Positions 16,548-24,900 are shown, counted from the stretch's first letter. The stretch is 64,000 bases of DNA from an uncultured Clostridia bacterium (GCA_947585745.1 CANPXF010000009.1:17887-81886), one strand, 5' to 3'. Numbers and translations are program-made. The notes: generated from the sequence alone by a model not told the origin.

Positions 16548-17420
16548 TTAGTCTTTGCCAAGACAAATAGCTTTCGCAAGATTATACTTCTTCTTGCTTG
16601 CGATTTTCTCGACTGTACCGTCTTCATACATTTCAAGCAAGGTTTTCTCAACTATGTCTTTAAGCGCTGTGTTCCCCTTCTTAAAACCGATAGCGTATTG
16701 CTCGGAAGAAATCTGGTCATCGAGAAGCTTATATTTATTTTTATTATTGTTAATATGGTAATTAGCAACGCCGATGTCCATACAAACCGCGTCAACCGCG
16801 CCCGCCTCAAGATTCATAAGAGCGGAGTTGTAATCTCCTACCTGTTGTAAGTCCTTAAAGGAAGCGGCAAGCTTTTTATTCGCGTCCGTTGCGTCGTCGT
16901 CCGTGAGAGCCGCAAGAGCGGATGAATCAGTCTGAACAGCTACAGTCTTGCCCGAAAGGTCATCAAGAGATTGAATATCCGAATCCTTTTTAACTACAAC
17001 AACCTGCGTGTTGTCAATATAAGGTACAGACCAAGTATAATCATCTTCACGTCCGTTCATTGTAAAGCCGTTCCAAATGCAGGAAATCGTACCTGAATCA
17101 AGCTCCATATCCTTGCTGTCCCAGTCGATAGGACGCTTTTCTAACTTCCAGCCTAAGCGGTCGCAAACTTCCTGCGCGAGGTCAAGGTCAAAGCCTGTAT
17201 ATTCGCCTGTTTTCTTGTCCTTATAGCCGTAAGGAGCAAATTCAGCGTCAAAGCCTACGGTAAATGTTTTTGAGCCGTCCTCGCTTACTGTAGCGGCAGT
17301 CTTGCTTTGGTCAGCCTTTGAAGCTGTATCGGAGCTTTTCTCGGAAGAGCCTGTACAGCCTGCCAACGCTAACGCGGAAAGCATAACTACTGCGAGTAAT
17401 AATGCTAATGTTTTTTTCAT
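16548..17420 (-). CDS. Amino-acid ABC transporter substrate-binding lipoprotein
   Basis: Extracellular solute-binding protein of family 3 (SBP_bac_3), 290 residues. It has a lipoprotein signal: hydrophobic core 'LALLLAVVMLSALALAGC' with the lipobox Cys at 22, then a Ser/Lys/Asp-rich linker (23-50). The binding domain starts at 'FTVGFDAEFAPYGYKDK' and includes 'TGEYTGFDLDLAQEV', 'KRPIDWDSKDMEL' and 'SLDDLSGKTVAVQTDSS', all typical of polar amino-acid (glutamine, cystine, arginine group) binders. ATG 17420 is chosen because GAGGTG precedes it and the signal peptide starts there; the longer frame to 17477 runs through the promoter region. It is the first gene of the transporter operon. Ligand identity cannot be fixed from sequence alone. 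Confidence 0.92.
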   Translation of the reverse strand: MKKTLALLLAVVMLSALALAGCTGSSEKSSDTASKADQSKTAATVSEDGSKTFTVGFDAEFAPYGYKDKKTGEYTGFDLDLAQEVCDRLGWKLEKRPIDWDSKDMELDSGTISCIWNGFTMNGREDDYTWSVPYIDNTQVVVVKKDSDIQSLDDLSGKTVAVQTDSSALAALTDDDATDANKKLAASFKDLQQVGDYNSALMNLEAGAVDAVCMDIGVANYHINNNKNKYKLLDDQISSEQYAIGFKKGNTALKDIVEKTLLEMYEDGTVEKIASKKKYNLAKAICLGKD

Positions 17421-17467
17421 AATGCGCACCTCGTTTAATATTCTTTGTAAATATTTAAGCAAGGTTA

Positions 17468-17496
17468 ATTTTACCACATCATCACGCTAAAGTCAA
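17468..17496 (-). promoter_or_regulatory. Promoter of the amino-acid transporter operon
   Basis: A -35 TTGACT (17491-17496) and a -10 TAAAAT (17468-17473) with a 17-base spacer, about 50 bases upstream of the binding-protein start. Confidence 0.65.
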
Positions 17497-17521
17497 CTAA
17501 AAAATTAATTATTTTGAAGTT

Positions 17522-18451
17522 TTACTTTATACCCGCAATATCACGCATAATTATTGTTGCGTCAATGATATTTAATTCGCAATCAGAATTATAATCGCAG
17601 TTTTGTGAAAAAAATACTGAATTAAGCTTGGCAACCTTTTTCATAATCAAGGTTGCGTCGCGCACATCAAGCTTTCTGTTGTTATCGACATCTCCTATAA
17701 TTTCAGACGGAAATTCGCTCTCGTCTATCACCTGATATTTTACGGAATTTTCCTTGCAGTATTTTTCAACCGCGCTGTCCGCGCTCACATAAACCGTAAC
17801 ATTATCGGAATTTTCAAAAACGTCACCGCCGATTTTTTCAACCGAACCCGGAATATAAATGCTTAAAAGGTTTTCGTTATCGGAAAACGCCCTGCTGTCT
17901 ATTAAGGTGACGCTTTTTGGGATTACTACGGTTTCCAAAGCCGTCTTTGAAAACGCGGAAGGTCCGATAGTTTCCAATGTGTCGGGCAGAGAAATATATT
18001 TTAGTGAAACATCATTGTAAAAACAGCTTTGATAAACAGAACGAAGATTCGTATTTCTCAGCAAAGCGTATTTAAGCTTAGCGTCCTGCGCAAACGCGAA
18101 ATCCCAGAGCACAGCAAGGCCTTTTGAAAAATAAACTCTGCTCAAATTCGGACAGTTTCTGAAAGCCCATTTATTTACAACTGTCATTTTATCGTGCATA
18201 AAAAGTGAATTTACAACGCTGTTTTTATAAAACGCTTTCTCGGAAACACGCTTTATTTCCCTGTTATAAAGCGTTTCGGGAATGTAAACCTCTCCCTCGC
18301 TCCCTGAATATCCCGTAACAGAGTATGCGTTATCATAATCCGCGTCAAACTCAAAGTCGGGATATACACTTGAAACAATCGAGGCGTTAACAGAAAATAC
18401 TGTAAATGAAACAATTAAAAATGTAATAAATGATAAACAAAACTTTTTCAT
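17522..18451 (-). CDS. Secreted BspA-type leucine-rich-repeat protein with type I dockerin
   Basis: A 309-residue exported protein. A signal peptide occupies about 1-24 ('FCLSFITFLIVSFTVFSVNA'). Residues about 40-230 are leucine-rich repeats of the LRR_5/BspA type, seen as recurring units such as 'SLPDTLETIGPSAFSKT', 'VIPKSVTLIDSRAFSDN' and 'YIPGSVEKIGGDVFEN'. The C-terminal 57 residues (253-309) form a type I dockerin with two calcium-binding loops, 'DVDNNRKLDVRDATLIM' and 'NCDYNSDCELNIIDATIIM'. Dockerins plug proteins into cohesin-bearing scaffoldins, so this protein is probably displayed on a cellulosome- or amylosome-like complex or on a cell-surface cohesin; no cohesin is in this window. 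It is a single gene, divergent from lgt. The ligand of the LRR part is unknown. Confidence 0.88.
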   Translation of the reverse strand: MKKFCLSFITFLIVSFTVFSVNASIVSSVYPDFEFDADYDNAYSVTGYSGSEGEVYIPETLYNREIKRVSEKAFYKNSVVNSLFMHDKMTVVNKWAFRNCPNLSRVYFSKGLAVLWDFAFAQDAKLKYALLRNTNLRSVYQSCFYNDVSLKYISLPDTLETIGPSAFSKTALETVVIPKSVTLIDSRAFSDNENLLSIYIPGSVEKIGGDVFENSDNVTVYVSADSAVEKYCKENSVKYQVIDESEFPSEIIGDVDNNRKLDVRDATLIMKKVAKLNSVFFSQNCDYNSDCELNIIDATIIMRDIAGIK

Positions 18452-18548
18452 ATTATCACCCGATTTATTTTAACATACCGATTTGTCCTTTTCAACAATG
18501 CACTTGAATAAAATGTTGAATTTTGATAGAATACTTTTGGTGGTGATT

Positions 18549-19343
18549 ATGTTTCCGATTGTTGAAATTTTAGGTTTAAATGTCAGCACCTACGGAATTT
18601 GCGCGTCCGCAGGTCTTGTTCTTATGGGAATTGTCACTTTTCTTCTCGGAAAAAGGTTTGGAATACGCTTTGAGGATATACTCTTCGGGGAGCTTGTCTC
18701 GCTTCTCGGAGCGTTTATCGGCGCTCATATTCTGTACGGAATTACAAACATTCCAAAACTTTTAAAGGCTTTGGAAAATTTGTTTTCAAATACCTATAAT
18801 ACGGGAAGTATTTTTGATATTATAAAAATTTACTTCGGGGGAATGGTATTTTACGGCGGACTTATAGCAGGCCTCGTTTTCGGTTTAATTTACTGCAAAA
18901 TCCGCAAAATAAATATTGAAAACTTCAGCGACTGCTTCGCGGTTTCAATACCTCTTTTCCATTGTTTCGGACGGCTCGGCTGTTTTTTCAGCGGTTGCTG
19001 TTACGGAATTGAAAGCGAGTTCGGGTTTACAGCCACAAACGCGATAATAAATAGTTGCAACAACGTAAATCGTTTTCCCGTTCAGCTTTTGGAAAGCGCG
19101 GTTAATCTTGTAATATTTGTTGCGCTTTTAATATTATTCCAAAAAAGAATTTTAAACGGCAGATTAATTTATATCTACCTCATAACCTACGGAATATCAA
19201 GATTTTTTATAGAATTTTTACGGGACGACAGGTACCGCGGAATTTTTTTAACGCTTTCAACCAGCCAATGGATTTCCGCCGTACTGATTACCGTAAGCAT
19301 TATAATTCTAATTAAGAAAAATAAAAAACTCAAGAAATGCTAA
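18549..19343 (+). CDS. lgt: Prolipoprotein diacylglyceryl transferase
   Basis: Lgt transfers diacylglycerol from phosphatidylglycerol to the lipobox cysteine of prolipoproteins, in the membrane. The 264-residue protein has the usual topology of about seven helices. It shows the conserved early 'STYGICASAGLVLMG', a Gly-rich 'FYGGLIAGLVFGL' and the signature region 'HCFGRLGCFFSGCCYG', with the essential Arg in 'GRLG'. 'YGISRFFIEFLRDD' near the C-terminus matches the family ending. The start is ATG 18549, directly after the ribosome binding site GGTGGTG; the frame upstream to 18483 has none and would add a non-homologous tail. Several lipoproteins are encoded nearby, including the amino-acid binding protein and the esterase at 59.6 kb. 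The next gene follows after 18 bases. Confidence 0.9.
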   Translation: MFPIVEILGLNVSTYGICASAGLVLMGIVTFLLGKRFGIRFEDILFGELVSLLGAFIGAHILYGITNIPKLLKALENLFSNTYNTGSIFDIIKIYFGGMVFYGGLIAGLVFGLIYCKIRKINIENFSDCFAVSIPLFHCFGRLGCFFSGCCYGIESEFGFTATNAIINSCNNVNRFPVQLLESAVNLVIFVALLILFQKRILNGRLIYIYLITYGISRFFIEFLRDDRYRGIFLTLSTSQWISAVLITVSIIILIKKNKKLKKC

Positions 19344-19361
19344 ACTAAATAGGGTGATATA

Positions 19362-19745
19362 ATGAAAAAATGCGATTACTGCGGAAAAGAAATTTCTTAT
19401 ATGGAACAATACTGCGATGAAAGCTGTCAGAAAAACGCTCTTAAATATTATGAAATGCAGGAAAAATATACCAAAATATTTTCAATTATTAACTCTGTCT
19501 GCGTCTTTGCGATCCCCGTCGGTTTGTTTATATTTTCATTCAGAAACGACGTCGGTTTTTCGTTAATGTCGTTTGCGCTTGCGATTTTAGGTATTACGGT
19601 TATGATTTTGCCTTTTCCTGTAGAAAATATGATTAGCTCTATGAAAATTAAAAAGGCAATAAAAATAACAAGAATTATCGGCGCTGTTTTACTTTTACTC
19701 GGAATTGTACTTATTGTAATTGATTTTTTAATTTTTTTAAAATAA
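19362..19745 (+). CDS. Zinc-ribbon membrane protein, unknown function
   Basis: A 127-residue protein that I do not assign to a named family. The N-terminus has a probable zinc-binding knuckle pair ('CDYCGKE' and 'YCDESCQ'), followed by an amphipathic helix and three hydrophobic helices (about 41-58, 64-84 and 106-126), with a short basic loop 'KIKKAIKITR' between the second and third. It would be a small membrane protein with a cytoplasmic zinc ribbon. It lies 18 bases after lgt and 55 bases before the DUF378 gene, so all three may be cotranscribed. The ribosome binding site is a modest GGTG. Confidence 0.7.
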   Translation: MKKCDYCGKEISYMEQYCDESCQKNALKYYEMQEKYTKIFSIINSVCVFAIPVGLFIFSFRNDVGFSLMSFALAILGITVMILPFPVENMISSMKIKKAIKITRIIGAVLLLLGIVLIVIDFLIFLK

Positions 19746-19800
19746 ATGAATAATAAGCCTCTTTCGGTCAACAATAGAGTTGATGAAGGAGGCTTTAGCT

Positions 19801-20025
19801 ATGATAGATAAAATTGCTTTAATCTTATCGATTATCGGCGGTCTTAACTGGGGATTAGTCGGTATATTCCAGTTTGACTTAGTTGCGTTTATTTGCGGAG
19901 GTCAGACAGGAATTGTCAGCCGTATTATCTATATTCTCGTCGGGCTTGCCGCAATATGGTGTATCTCTCTCCTCTTCAGAGATAATGAAATTGTCGAGGA
20001 TACATCGGTTAATTCACACGCTTAA
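19801..20025 (+). CDS. DUF378 small membrane protein
   Basis: A 74-residue protein of the DUF378 family, recognisable from 'LILSIIGGLNWGLVGIFQFDLV' split over helix 1 and its end, and a second helix ('IIYILVGLAAIWCISLLF'). Function is unknown; members are small two-helix membrane proteins common in Firmicutes. The start ATG 19801 has an excellent ribosome binding site, AAGGAGG; the frame further upstream is not supported. It is followed by a strong terminator at 20043. Confidence 0.87.
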   Translation: MIDKIALILSIIGGLNWGLVGIFQFDLVAFICGGQTGIVSRIIYILVGLAAIWCISLLFRDNEIVEDTSVNSHA

Positions 20026-20042
20026 AAATCAAAAAAAGAATT

Positions 20043-20073
20043 TCGGTCGAGTAAAACCCGACCGACTTTTTTT
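20043..20073 (+). terminator. Terminator after the DUF378 gene
   Basis: TCGGTCG (20043-20049) pairs with CGACCGA (20059-20065) and is followed by CTTTTTTT. Its right arm and loop share 14 bases, TAAAACCCGACCGA, with the terminator at 23087-23109. Confidence 0.87.
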
Positions 20074-20087
20074 ATCTTAATATTAAA

Positions 20088-21296
20088 TTATTTATTAGCT
20101 AAAATTATATCCTTTGTATCCCTTGCGATAACAAGCTCCTCGTTGGTTGCAATAAGCTCTACGCGGATTTTTGAATTATCGGTCGAGAGCCTGCCCTCGT
20201 TTCCGCGGATACACGCGTCGTTTGCCTTATCGTCAATCTCAACGCCTAAGCATTTAAGATACTCGCAGACAGATTTTCTCAAAACGGGCTGATTTTCGCC
20301 AAGACCGGCGGTAAATACAATGCCGTCGCATCCGCCCATAGCCACATAGAAAGAGCCTATATACTTAGCTATCTGATAATAAAGCATTTCGTGAGTAAGC
20401 TTTGCGCGCGGATTACCCTGCTTTTCAGCCTCGGTAATATCACGGTCGTCGCTCGACACACCCGAAATTCCGAGCAGTCCCGACTTCTTATTAAGAATTG
20501 TATCAACTTCCTCCGCGGAGAGATGCTCCTTTTCCTCGATAAACGTTACAACAGAGGGGTCGAGTGAACCCGAACGGGTTCCCATCATAAATCCGTCGAG
20601 CGGAGTAAGTCCCATTGTAGTGTCTATAACCTTACCGCCGTCAATGGCAGTAATTGAAGAACCGTTTCCGATATGGCAGGTTATGAGCTTTAAATCCTTA
20701 ATGTCCTTGCCCATACGCTTAGCCATCTCCGAGCTTACGAAACGGTGAGATGTTCCGTGGAAGCCGTAACGGCGGATACCGTATTTTTCATAATACTCAT
20801 AAGGAATAGCGTACATATACGCCTTCTCGGGCATTGTGCTGTGGAATGCCGTATCGAAAACTACAACCTGCGGTACATTTTCTCCGAAAACCTCTTTACT
20901 GCTTTCGATTCCGAGTACGTTCGCGGGATTGTGCAAAGGCGCGAGAGGAGATAAGCTCTTAATACCCTCTATAACCTCGGGGGTAGCAAGGCAGGACTCC
21001 TTGAAAATACTTCCGCCCTGAACAGCCCTGTGGCCTACCGCGCTAACCTCGGAAAGCTCTTTGATAACTCCGACTTCAGAGTCGAGGAGCATATCCTTAA
21101 CCTGCATAAACGCAACCTTATGGTCGGGCATTTCAACTTCCTTTTTAATATTTACGCTGTCTGTTTTATATCCGATGAGCGAGCCTTCGCCTCCGATACG
21201 CTCGCAGTTGCCTTTTGCAAGCACTTTTTCGCCGTCCATATCAATAAGCTGATATTTTAAAGATGAGCTTCCTGCGTTAATTACGAGAATTTTCAT
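20088..21296 (-). CDS. ackA: Acetate kinase
   Basis: AckA, 402 residues, interconverts acetyl phosphate plus ADP with acetate plus ATP; in anaerobes it is a main ATP-yielding fermentation step. It opens with the ASKHA phosphate-1 motif 'MKILVINAGSSSLKYQLI'. Further family blocks are 'GHRAVQGG' with the catalytic Arg, 'FDTAFHSTMPEKAYMYAIP', 'RYGFHGTSHRFVS' and 'CHIGNGSSITAIDGGKVIDT'. The length is standard. Phosphotransacetylase is not adjacent. The gene has its own promoter and is divergent from tmcAL, with a shared 119-base region. Its 3' end faces the DUF378 gene across a terminator. Confidence 0.97.
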   Translation of the reverse strand: MKILVINAGSSSLKYQLIDMDGEKVLAKGNCERIGGEGSLIGYKTDSVNIKKEVEMPDHKVAFMQVKDMLLDSEVGVIKELSEVSAVGHRAVQGGSIFKESCLATPEVIEGIKSLSPLAPLHNPANVLGIESSKEVFGENVPQVVVFDTAFHSTMPEKAYMYAIPYEYYEKYGIRRYGFHGTSHRFVSSEMAKRMGKDIKDLKLITCHIGNGSSITAIDGGKVIDTTMGLTPLDGFMMGTRSGSLDPSVVTFIEEKEHLSAEEVDTILNKKSGLLGISGVSSDDRDITEAEKQGNPRAKLTHEMLYYQIAKYIGSFYVAMGGCDGIVFTAGLGENQPVLRKSVCEYLKCLGVEIDDKANDACIRGNEGRLSTDNSKIRVELIATNEELVIARDTKDIILANK

Positions 21297-21344
21297 TATT
21301 TTCTTCCCCTTTATATTGAATAGTTTTTAAAATAATACTATAAT

Positions 21345-21373
21345 ATAATAAACTATATTAACTGATTTTGCAA
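21345..21373 (-). promoter_or_regulatory. Promoter of ackA
   Basis: A -35 TTGCAA (21368-21373) and a -10 TATTAT (21345-21350) with a 17-base spacer, followed by the ribosome binding site AAGGGGAAG before ATG 21296. Confidence 0.6.
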
Positions 21374-21415
21374 GTTTTTTAAGAAATAACGCTTATTTTT
21401 ATTAAGGTGCTGTTT

Positions 21416-22588
21416 ATGAAAACCAACGCTGTTATCTGCGAATACAATCCGTTTCACAACGGACACAAATATCAGATTGAAAAAATTAAAGAGCATAGTA
21501 AAAATCCCGTAACCGCGATTATGAGCGGAAATTTCACACAACGCGGTGATATTGCCGTATTTGACAAATTCAAAAGGGCGAAAACCGCTGTGGAAAACGG
21601 CATTGACCTTGTTATTGAACTTCCGACTGTTTACGCCTGCTCGTCAGCGGGTAGCTTTGCGAGAGCGGGCGTTCAGACAGCTGACAGTTTAGGATGTACT
21701 GACGAGCTCTGCTTTTCAGTTGAAGAGGACGACCGAGAGCTGTTAATCGAGGTATCGAAAAAGCTTGACGAAAAAGATTTTAACAATGAAGTAAGGCTTT
21801 TTATGCAAAACGGAAGCTACTATCCGCAGGCGGTGGAAAAAGCTCTTGAAAAGCTTTACTCAAAAAATCTCGCAAATGTTGTTACAAAGCCGAATAACAT
21901 ACTCGCGATTGAGTACATAAGAGCCTTAAAGGACACAAATATCAAGCCGTATATAATTAAGCGGACAGGCAGTGAACACGACTCAAACGATTGCAAACAG
22001 AATATAGCGTGCGCGGGATATATCAGAAAGCTGATATTAAGCGGAAAAAATGCGGAGCGTTTTATTCCGAAACAAAATTCCTTTTATATGCCTGCCGATA
22101 TTAATAAGCTTGAAAAAATTATAATTTACAAGCTTAGAACAATGACGGCTGAAGATTTTTCAAATCTTTCAGACGTCAGCGAGGGACTTGAAAACAGAAT
22201 TTTCAATTCTGTCCGCGAGTTTAATTCCCTCGAAGAAATAATTTCCTCTATAAAAACAAAGCGTTACACACGCGCTCGGATAAGACGAATTTTAATAAAC
22301 GCATTGTTAAATATTAAATCCGAAATGTCTAAACAAAGCGTACCCTATTTACGCGTTCTCGCCTTTAATGAAAATGGAGAAAAGCTTTTGGGAGAAATAA
22401 AAAAAAGCGGTAAACTTCCGCTGATTACAAATGTTGCGAACGGATATAAAAATTTAAGCGGAAACGCTAAAAAAATTTTTGATACAGATTTGCTCGCAAG
22501 CGATATTTATTCGCTCGCAACCGACAGCATAACAAAATGCGGAGCGGATTTTACAAACGAAATTTTAAAAATACGGGAGGAATTATGA
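21416..22588 (+). CDS. tmcAL: tRNA(Met) cytidine acetate ligase
   Basis: TmcAL (YlbM in Bacillus), 390 residues. It forms N4-acetylcytidine at the wobble base C34 of elongator tRNA-Met using acetate and ATP through an acetyl-adenylate. The N-terminus has the nucleotidyltransferase motif 'CEYNPFHNGHKYQ' (HxGH type), then 'AIMSGNFTQRGDIAVFDKF' and 'DLVIELPTVYACSSAG', all diagnostic. The C-terminal half is the family's tRNA-binding region. ATG 21416 is preferred over the upstream GTG 21407 because AAGGTG is correctly spaced for it. It overlaps the K+ channel gene (ATGA). It is divergent from ackA, whose product is the acetate it consumes. Confidence 0.93.
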   Translation: MKTNAVICEYNPFHNGHKYQIEKIKEHSKNPVTAIMSGNFTQRGDIAVFDKFKRAKTAVENGIDLVIELPTVYACSSAGSFARAGVQTADSLGCTDELCFSVEEDDRELLIEVSKKLDEKDFNNEVRLFMQNGSYYPQAVEKALEKLYSKNLANVVTKPNNILAIEYIRALKDTNIKPYIIKRTGSEHDSNDCKQNIACAGYIRKLILSGKNAERFIPKQNSFYMPADINKLEKIIIYKLRTMTAEDFSNLSDVSEGLENRIFNSVREFNSLEEIISSIKTKRYTRARIRRILINALLNIKSEMSKQSVPYLRVLAFNENGEKLLGEIKKSGKLPLITNVANGYKNLSGNAKKIFDTDLLASDIYSLATDSITKCGADFTNEILKIREEL

Positions 22589-23007
22589 AAGGACTTAAAA
22601 GAATATACAGAATTTTAAAAAGGACGGGCGCTATAAAAATTTTCATAGCCTACATAGTTGCTCTCTGTATTTCTGCGGTATTGATAATGATTGTTGAGCC
22701 GAACATCAACAGTATAGGGGACGGATTTTGGTTTTGCTTTGCATCTTCTACAACAATAGGTTTCGGGGACTATGTCGCCGTAACTCATTTGGGAAGAATC
22801 ATAACAATTTTGATTGCTTTTTTCGGTATACTTGTCGTAGCAATGGTACCCGGTGTAATAGTCAGCTACTATACCGAGTATCTAAGAGCAAAAGAGGACG
22901 AAACAATTTCTACGTTTTTTGAAAAGCTTGAAAATCTTCCCGATTTATCTAAGGAAGAACTCACGGAAATTTCAGAAAAAGTAAAGAATTTTCTAAAAAA
23001 GAAATAA
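22585..23007 (+). CDS. Two-helix potassium channel subunit
   Basis: A 140-residue ion channel of the Ion_trans_2 type, expected to tetramerise in the membrane. Helix 1 spans about 17-37, the pore helix and filter are 'FASSTTIGFGDYVAV' (filter TIGFGD at 57-62, a variant of TVGYGD), and helix 2 spans about 72-97. A cytoplasmic acidic/amphipathic tail ('ETISTFFEKLENLPDLSKEEL') follows. No RCK or other regulatory domain is attached, so gating must come from elsewhere. The start ATG 22585 follows GGGAGG and overlaps the tmcAL stop by four bases; the longer frame inside tmcAL is not needed. Confidence 0.88.
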   Translation: MKGLKRIYRILKRTGAIKIFIAYIVALCISAVLIMIVEPNINSIGDGFWFCFASSTTIGFGDYVAVTHLGRIITILIAFFGILVVAMVPGVIVSYYTEYLRAKEDETISTFFEKLENLPDLSKEELTEISEKVKNFLKKK

Positions 23008-23086
23008 AATACTTGTTCCAAAAGCACGTCTGAGTTTGGTATTATTTTTATTATATACTAATCACAATTTCATATATAATAAACAA

Positions 23087-23109
23087 CGGTCGGGTTTAAA
23101 ACCCGACCG
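23087..23109. terminator. Bidirectional terminator, K+ channel and oadA
   Basis: CGGTCGGGT...ACCCGACCG with a TTAAA-type loop, between convergent genes, followed by AAATTTTT on the plus strand. It shares 14 bases with the terminator at 20043. Confidence 0.82.
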
Positions 23110-23119
23110 AAATTTTTAA

Positions 23120-24520
23120 TCAAACAGGATAAACCTTATTGGCTTTATCTCCTAAATCAGAGTTAATTCCCGCTTTCTCTTCACGGCGTTTTTCAAAGAA
23201 TTTAGTTGCGACCTCGGGGAACTGCGCGTAAGAAAGAACGTCTTCATCCTGCTCGATATACTGCTCGATTTCAGCGCGGAGCTTATCGAGCTCCGGCTCA
23301 AGTAAATCTGCGGGACGGCAGGTAATCGGCTTTTCGTCGCCGATAATTTTCTTAGCAAATTCCGAATCAATCGGCATCGGGGTTGTACCGTATTTACCCT
23401 CGATAATACCCTTAAATTCCTTGGTGACCATTTTATAACGCTCGCCTGTGATAACATTAAATACAGCCTGCGTTCCGACAATCTGCGATGTCGGGGTAAC
23501 AAGCGGAGGATAACCCGCGTCCTTACGCACTCTCGGAACCTCTTTCAGACATTCATCGAGCTGGTCTTCCTTGCCCGCCTGCTTAAGCTGTGAAATCAGG
23601 TTTGAAAGCATTCCGCCCGGAACCTGATATAACAGAGCCTTTGTATCGGCTGTGAGAATTTTTGTATCAAGAAGTCCCGTATCAATATACTTTTTACGCA
23701 AATCCATAAAGTAAGAGCGAATTTCAGTAAACGCCTCAAGGTCTAAGCCTGTATCATATTCCGTACCCTGTAAAGCCGCAACCATAGACTCCGTCGGAGA
23801 ATGTGAAGTACCCTGCGAAAGCGGAGAAATAGCTGTGTCTATAATATCCGCGCCTGCCTCAATTCCCTTTAAAAGACACATTGAGCCAAGCCCCGAGGTG
23901 TAGTGAGTATGAAGCGAAACAGGGAGGTCAACCTCTGATTTAATCGCCTTGACAAGGTCGTATGTCTTATACGGGGTTAGAAGAGCCGCCATATCCTTAA
24001 TACAGATAGAATCAGCGCCCGCGTCAGCTATGCGCTTAGCGTAATCAATATAATAATCCTCGGTAAATACGGGGCCTGTTGTGTAGCTTATAGCGACCTG
24101 CGCGTGCGCACCCTCTTTTTTAGCCGCCTTAATAGCGCTCTGAAGATTTTTTATGTCGTTAAGAGCGTCGAAAATACGGATAATATCAATTCCGTTCGCA
24201 ACGCTTTTCTGTACGAAATATTCTAATACATCATCGGCATAATGACGGTAGCCGAGCATATTCTGACCTCTGAAAAGCATTTGAAGCTTTGTATTCGGGC
24301 AATTACTGCGGATAGTGCGCAGTCTTTCCCACGGGTCCTCGTTTAAAAATCTAAGACAGCTGTCAAACGTAGCTCCGCCCCAGCACTCTAAAGAATAATA
24401 ACCGATTTTATCAAGAAGCGGAAGCACGGGCAGCATTTCCTCGGTTTTCATTCTTGTAGCGATTAAAGACTGGTGGGCGTCACGAAGAGCAGTTTCCGTA
24501 ATTAAAATCTTTTTTGCCAT
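23120..24520 (-). CDS. oadA: Oxaloacetate decarboxylase/pyruvate carboxyltransferase alpha subunit
   Basis: A 466-residue carboxyltransferase subunit of the OadA/transcarboxylase-5S/pyruvate-carboxylase type. It exchanges a carboxyl group between oxaloacetate/pyruvate and biotin. Metal and substrate residues are visible in 'ETALRDAHQSL' (Asp14, His16), 'LECWGGATFDSCLRFL', the carbamylatable Lys in 'SICIKDMAALL', and the metal pair in 'SLHTHYTSGLG'. It lacks the biotinyl domain that full-length OadA carries; that domain is supplied by the separate 122-residue gene upstream. Operon order on the minus strand is carboxyltransferase, biotin carrier, oadA. No OadB-type sodium pump or biotin carboxylase is present here. 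It could be an oxaloacetate decarboxylase or a transcarboxylase; the sequence alone does not decide. Confidence 0.9.
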   Translation of the reverse strand: MAKKILITETALRDAHQSLIATRMKTEEMLPVLPLLDKIGYYSLECWGGATFDSCLRFLNEDPWERLRTIRSNCPNTKLQMLFRGQNMLGYRHYADDVLEYFVQKSVANGIDIIRIFDALNDIKNLQSAIKAAKKEGAHAQVAISYTTGPVFTEDYYIDYAKRIADAGADSICIKDMAALLTPYKTYDLVKAIKSEVDLPVSLHTHYTSGLGSMCLLKGIEAGADIIDTAISPLSQGTSHSPTESMVAALQGTEYDTGLDLEAFTEIRSYFMDLRKKYIDTGLLDTKILTADTKALLYQVPGGMLSNLISQLKQAGKEDQLDECLKEVPRVRKDAGYPPLVTPTSQIVGTQAVFNVITGERYKMVTKEFKGIIEGKYGTTPMPIDSEFAKKIIGDEKPITCRPADLLEPELDKLRAEIEQYIEQDEDVLSYAQFPEVATKFFEKRREEKAGINSDLGDKANKVYPV

Positions 24521-24531
24521 AGTTTACCTCA

Positions 24532-24900
24532 TTAGTTCATTGTAAGGAGCACCTTACCGGTTTCAACGCTTTCTCCGGAGTTTACCTCAACGGAAGCAAT
24601 TGTTCCGTCCTGCGCGGCCTTAACAGGAGTTTCCATTTTCATAGCCTCAATAAATACGAGGTCCTGTCCTGCCTTTACCGCGTCGCCCTCTTTAACCTCA
24701 ACTCTTACAACCGTACCGGGCATAGGCGCGGTAATTGAAATATTTCCTGCGCTTGCGGAGGAAACTGCGGGCGCGGGTGTTTCTGCCTTTGCGGGAGTCG
24801 GAGCGGAAACTGCCGAAACAGCAGGCGCTGATGAAGCCCCAAGCTCCTCAACCTGTACGTCATATGAAGTACCGTTTACGGTAATGCGTAAATTTTTCAT
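24532..24900 (-). CDS. Biotin carrier (biotinyl-domain) protein
   Basis: A 122-residue biotin carrier. Residues 1-22 form a short N-terminal segment, 23-50 an Ala/Pro-rich flexible linker, and 51-122 a complete biotinyl-lipoyl domain with the biotin attachment site 'EAMKMETPV' (Lys88). The carrier shuttles carboxybiotin between the two carboxyltransferase partners encoded on either side. It lies 11 bases from oadA and 35 bases from the carboxyltransferase gene, in one operon. The length and linker are like those of MmdC/transcarboxylase 1.3S proteins. Confidence 0.94.
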   Translation of the reverse strand: MKNLRITVNGTSYDVQVEELGASSAPAVSAVSAPTPAKAETPAPAVSSASAGNISITAPMPGTVVRVEVKEGDAVKAGQDLVFIEAMKMETPVKAAQDGTIASVEVNSGESVETGKVLLTMN

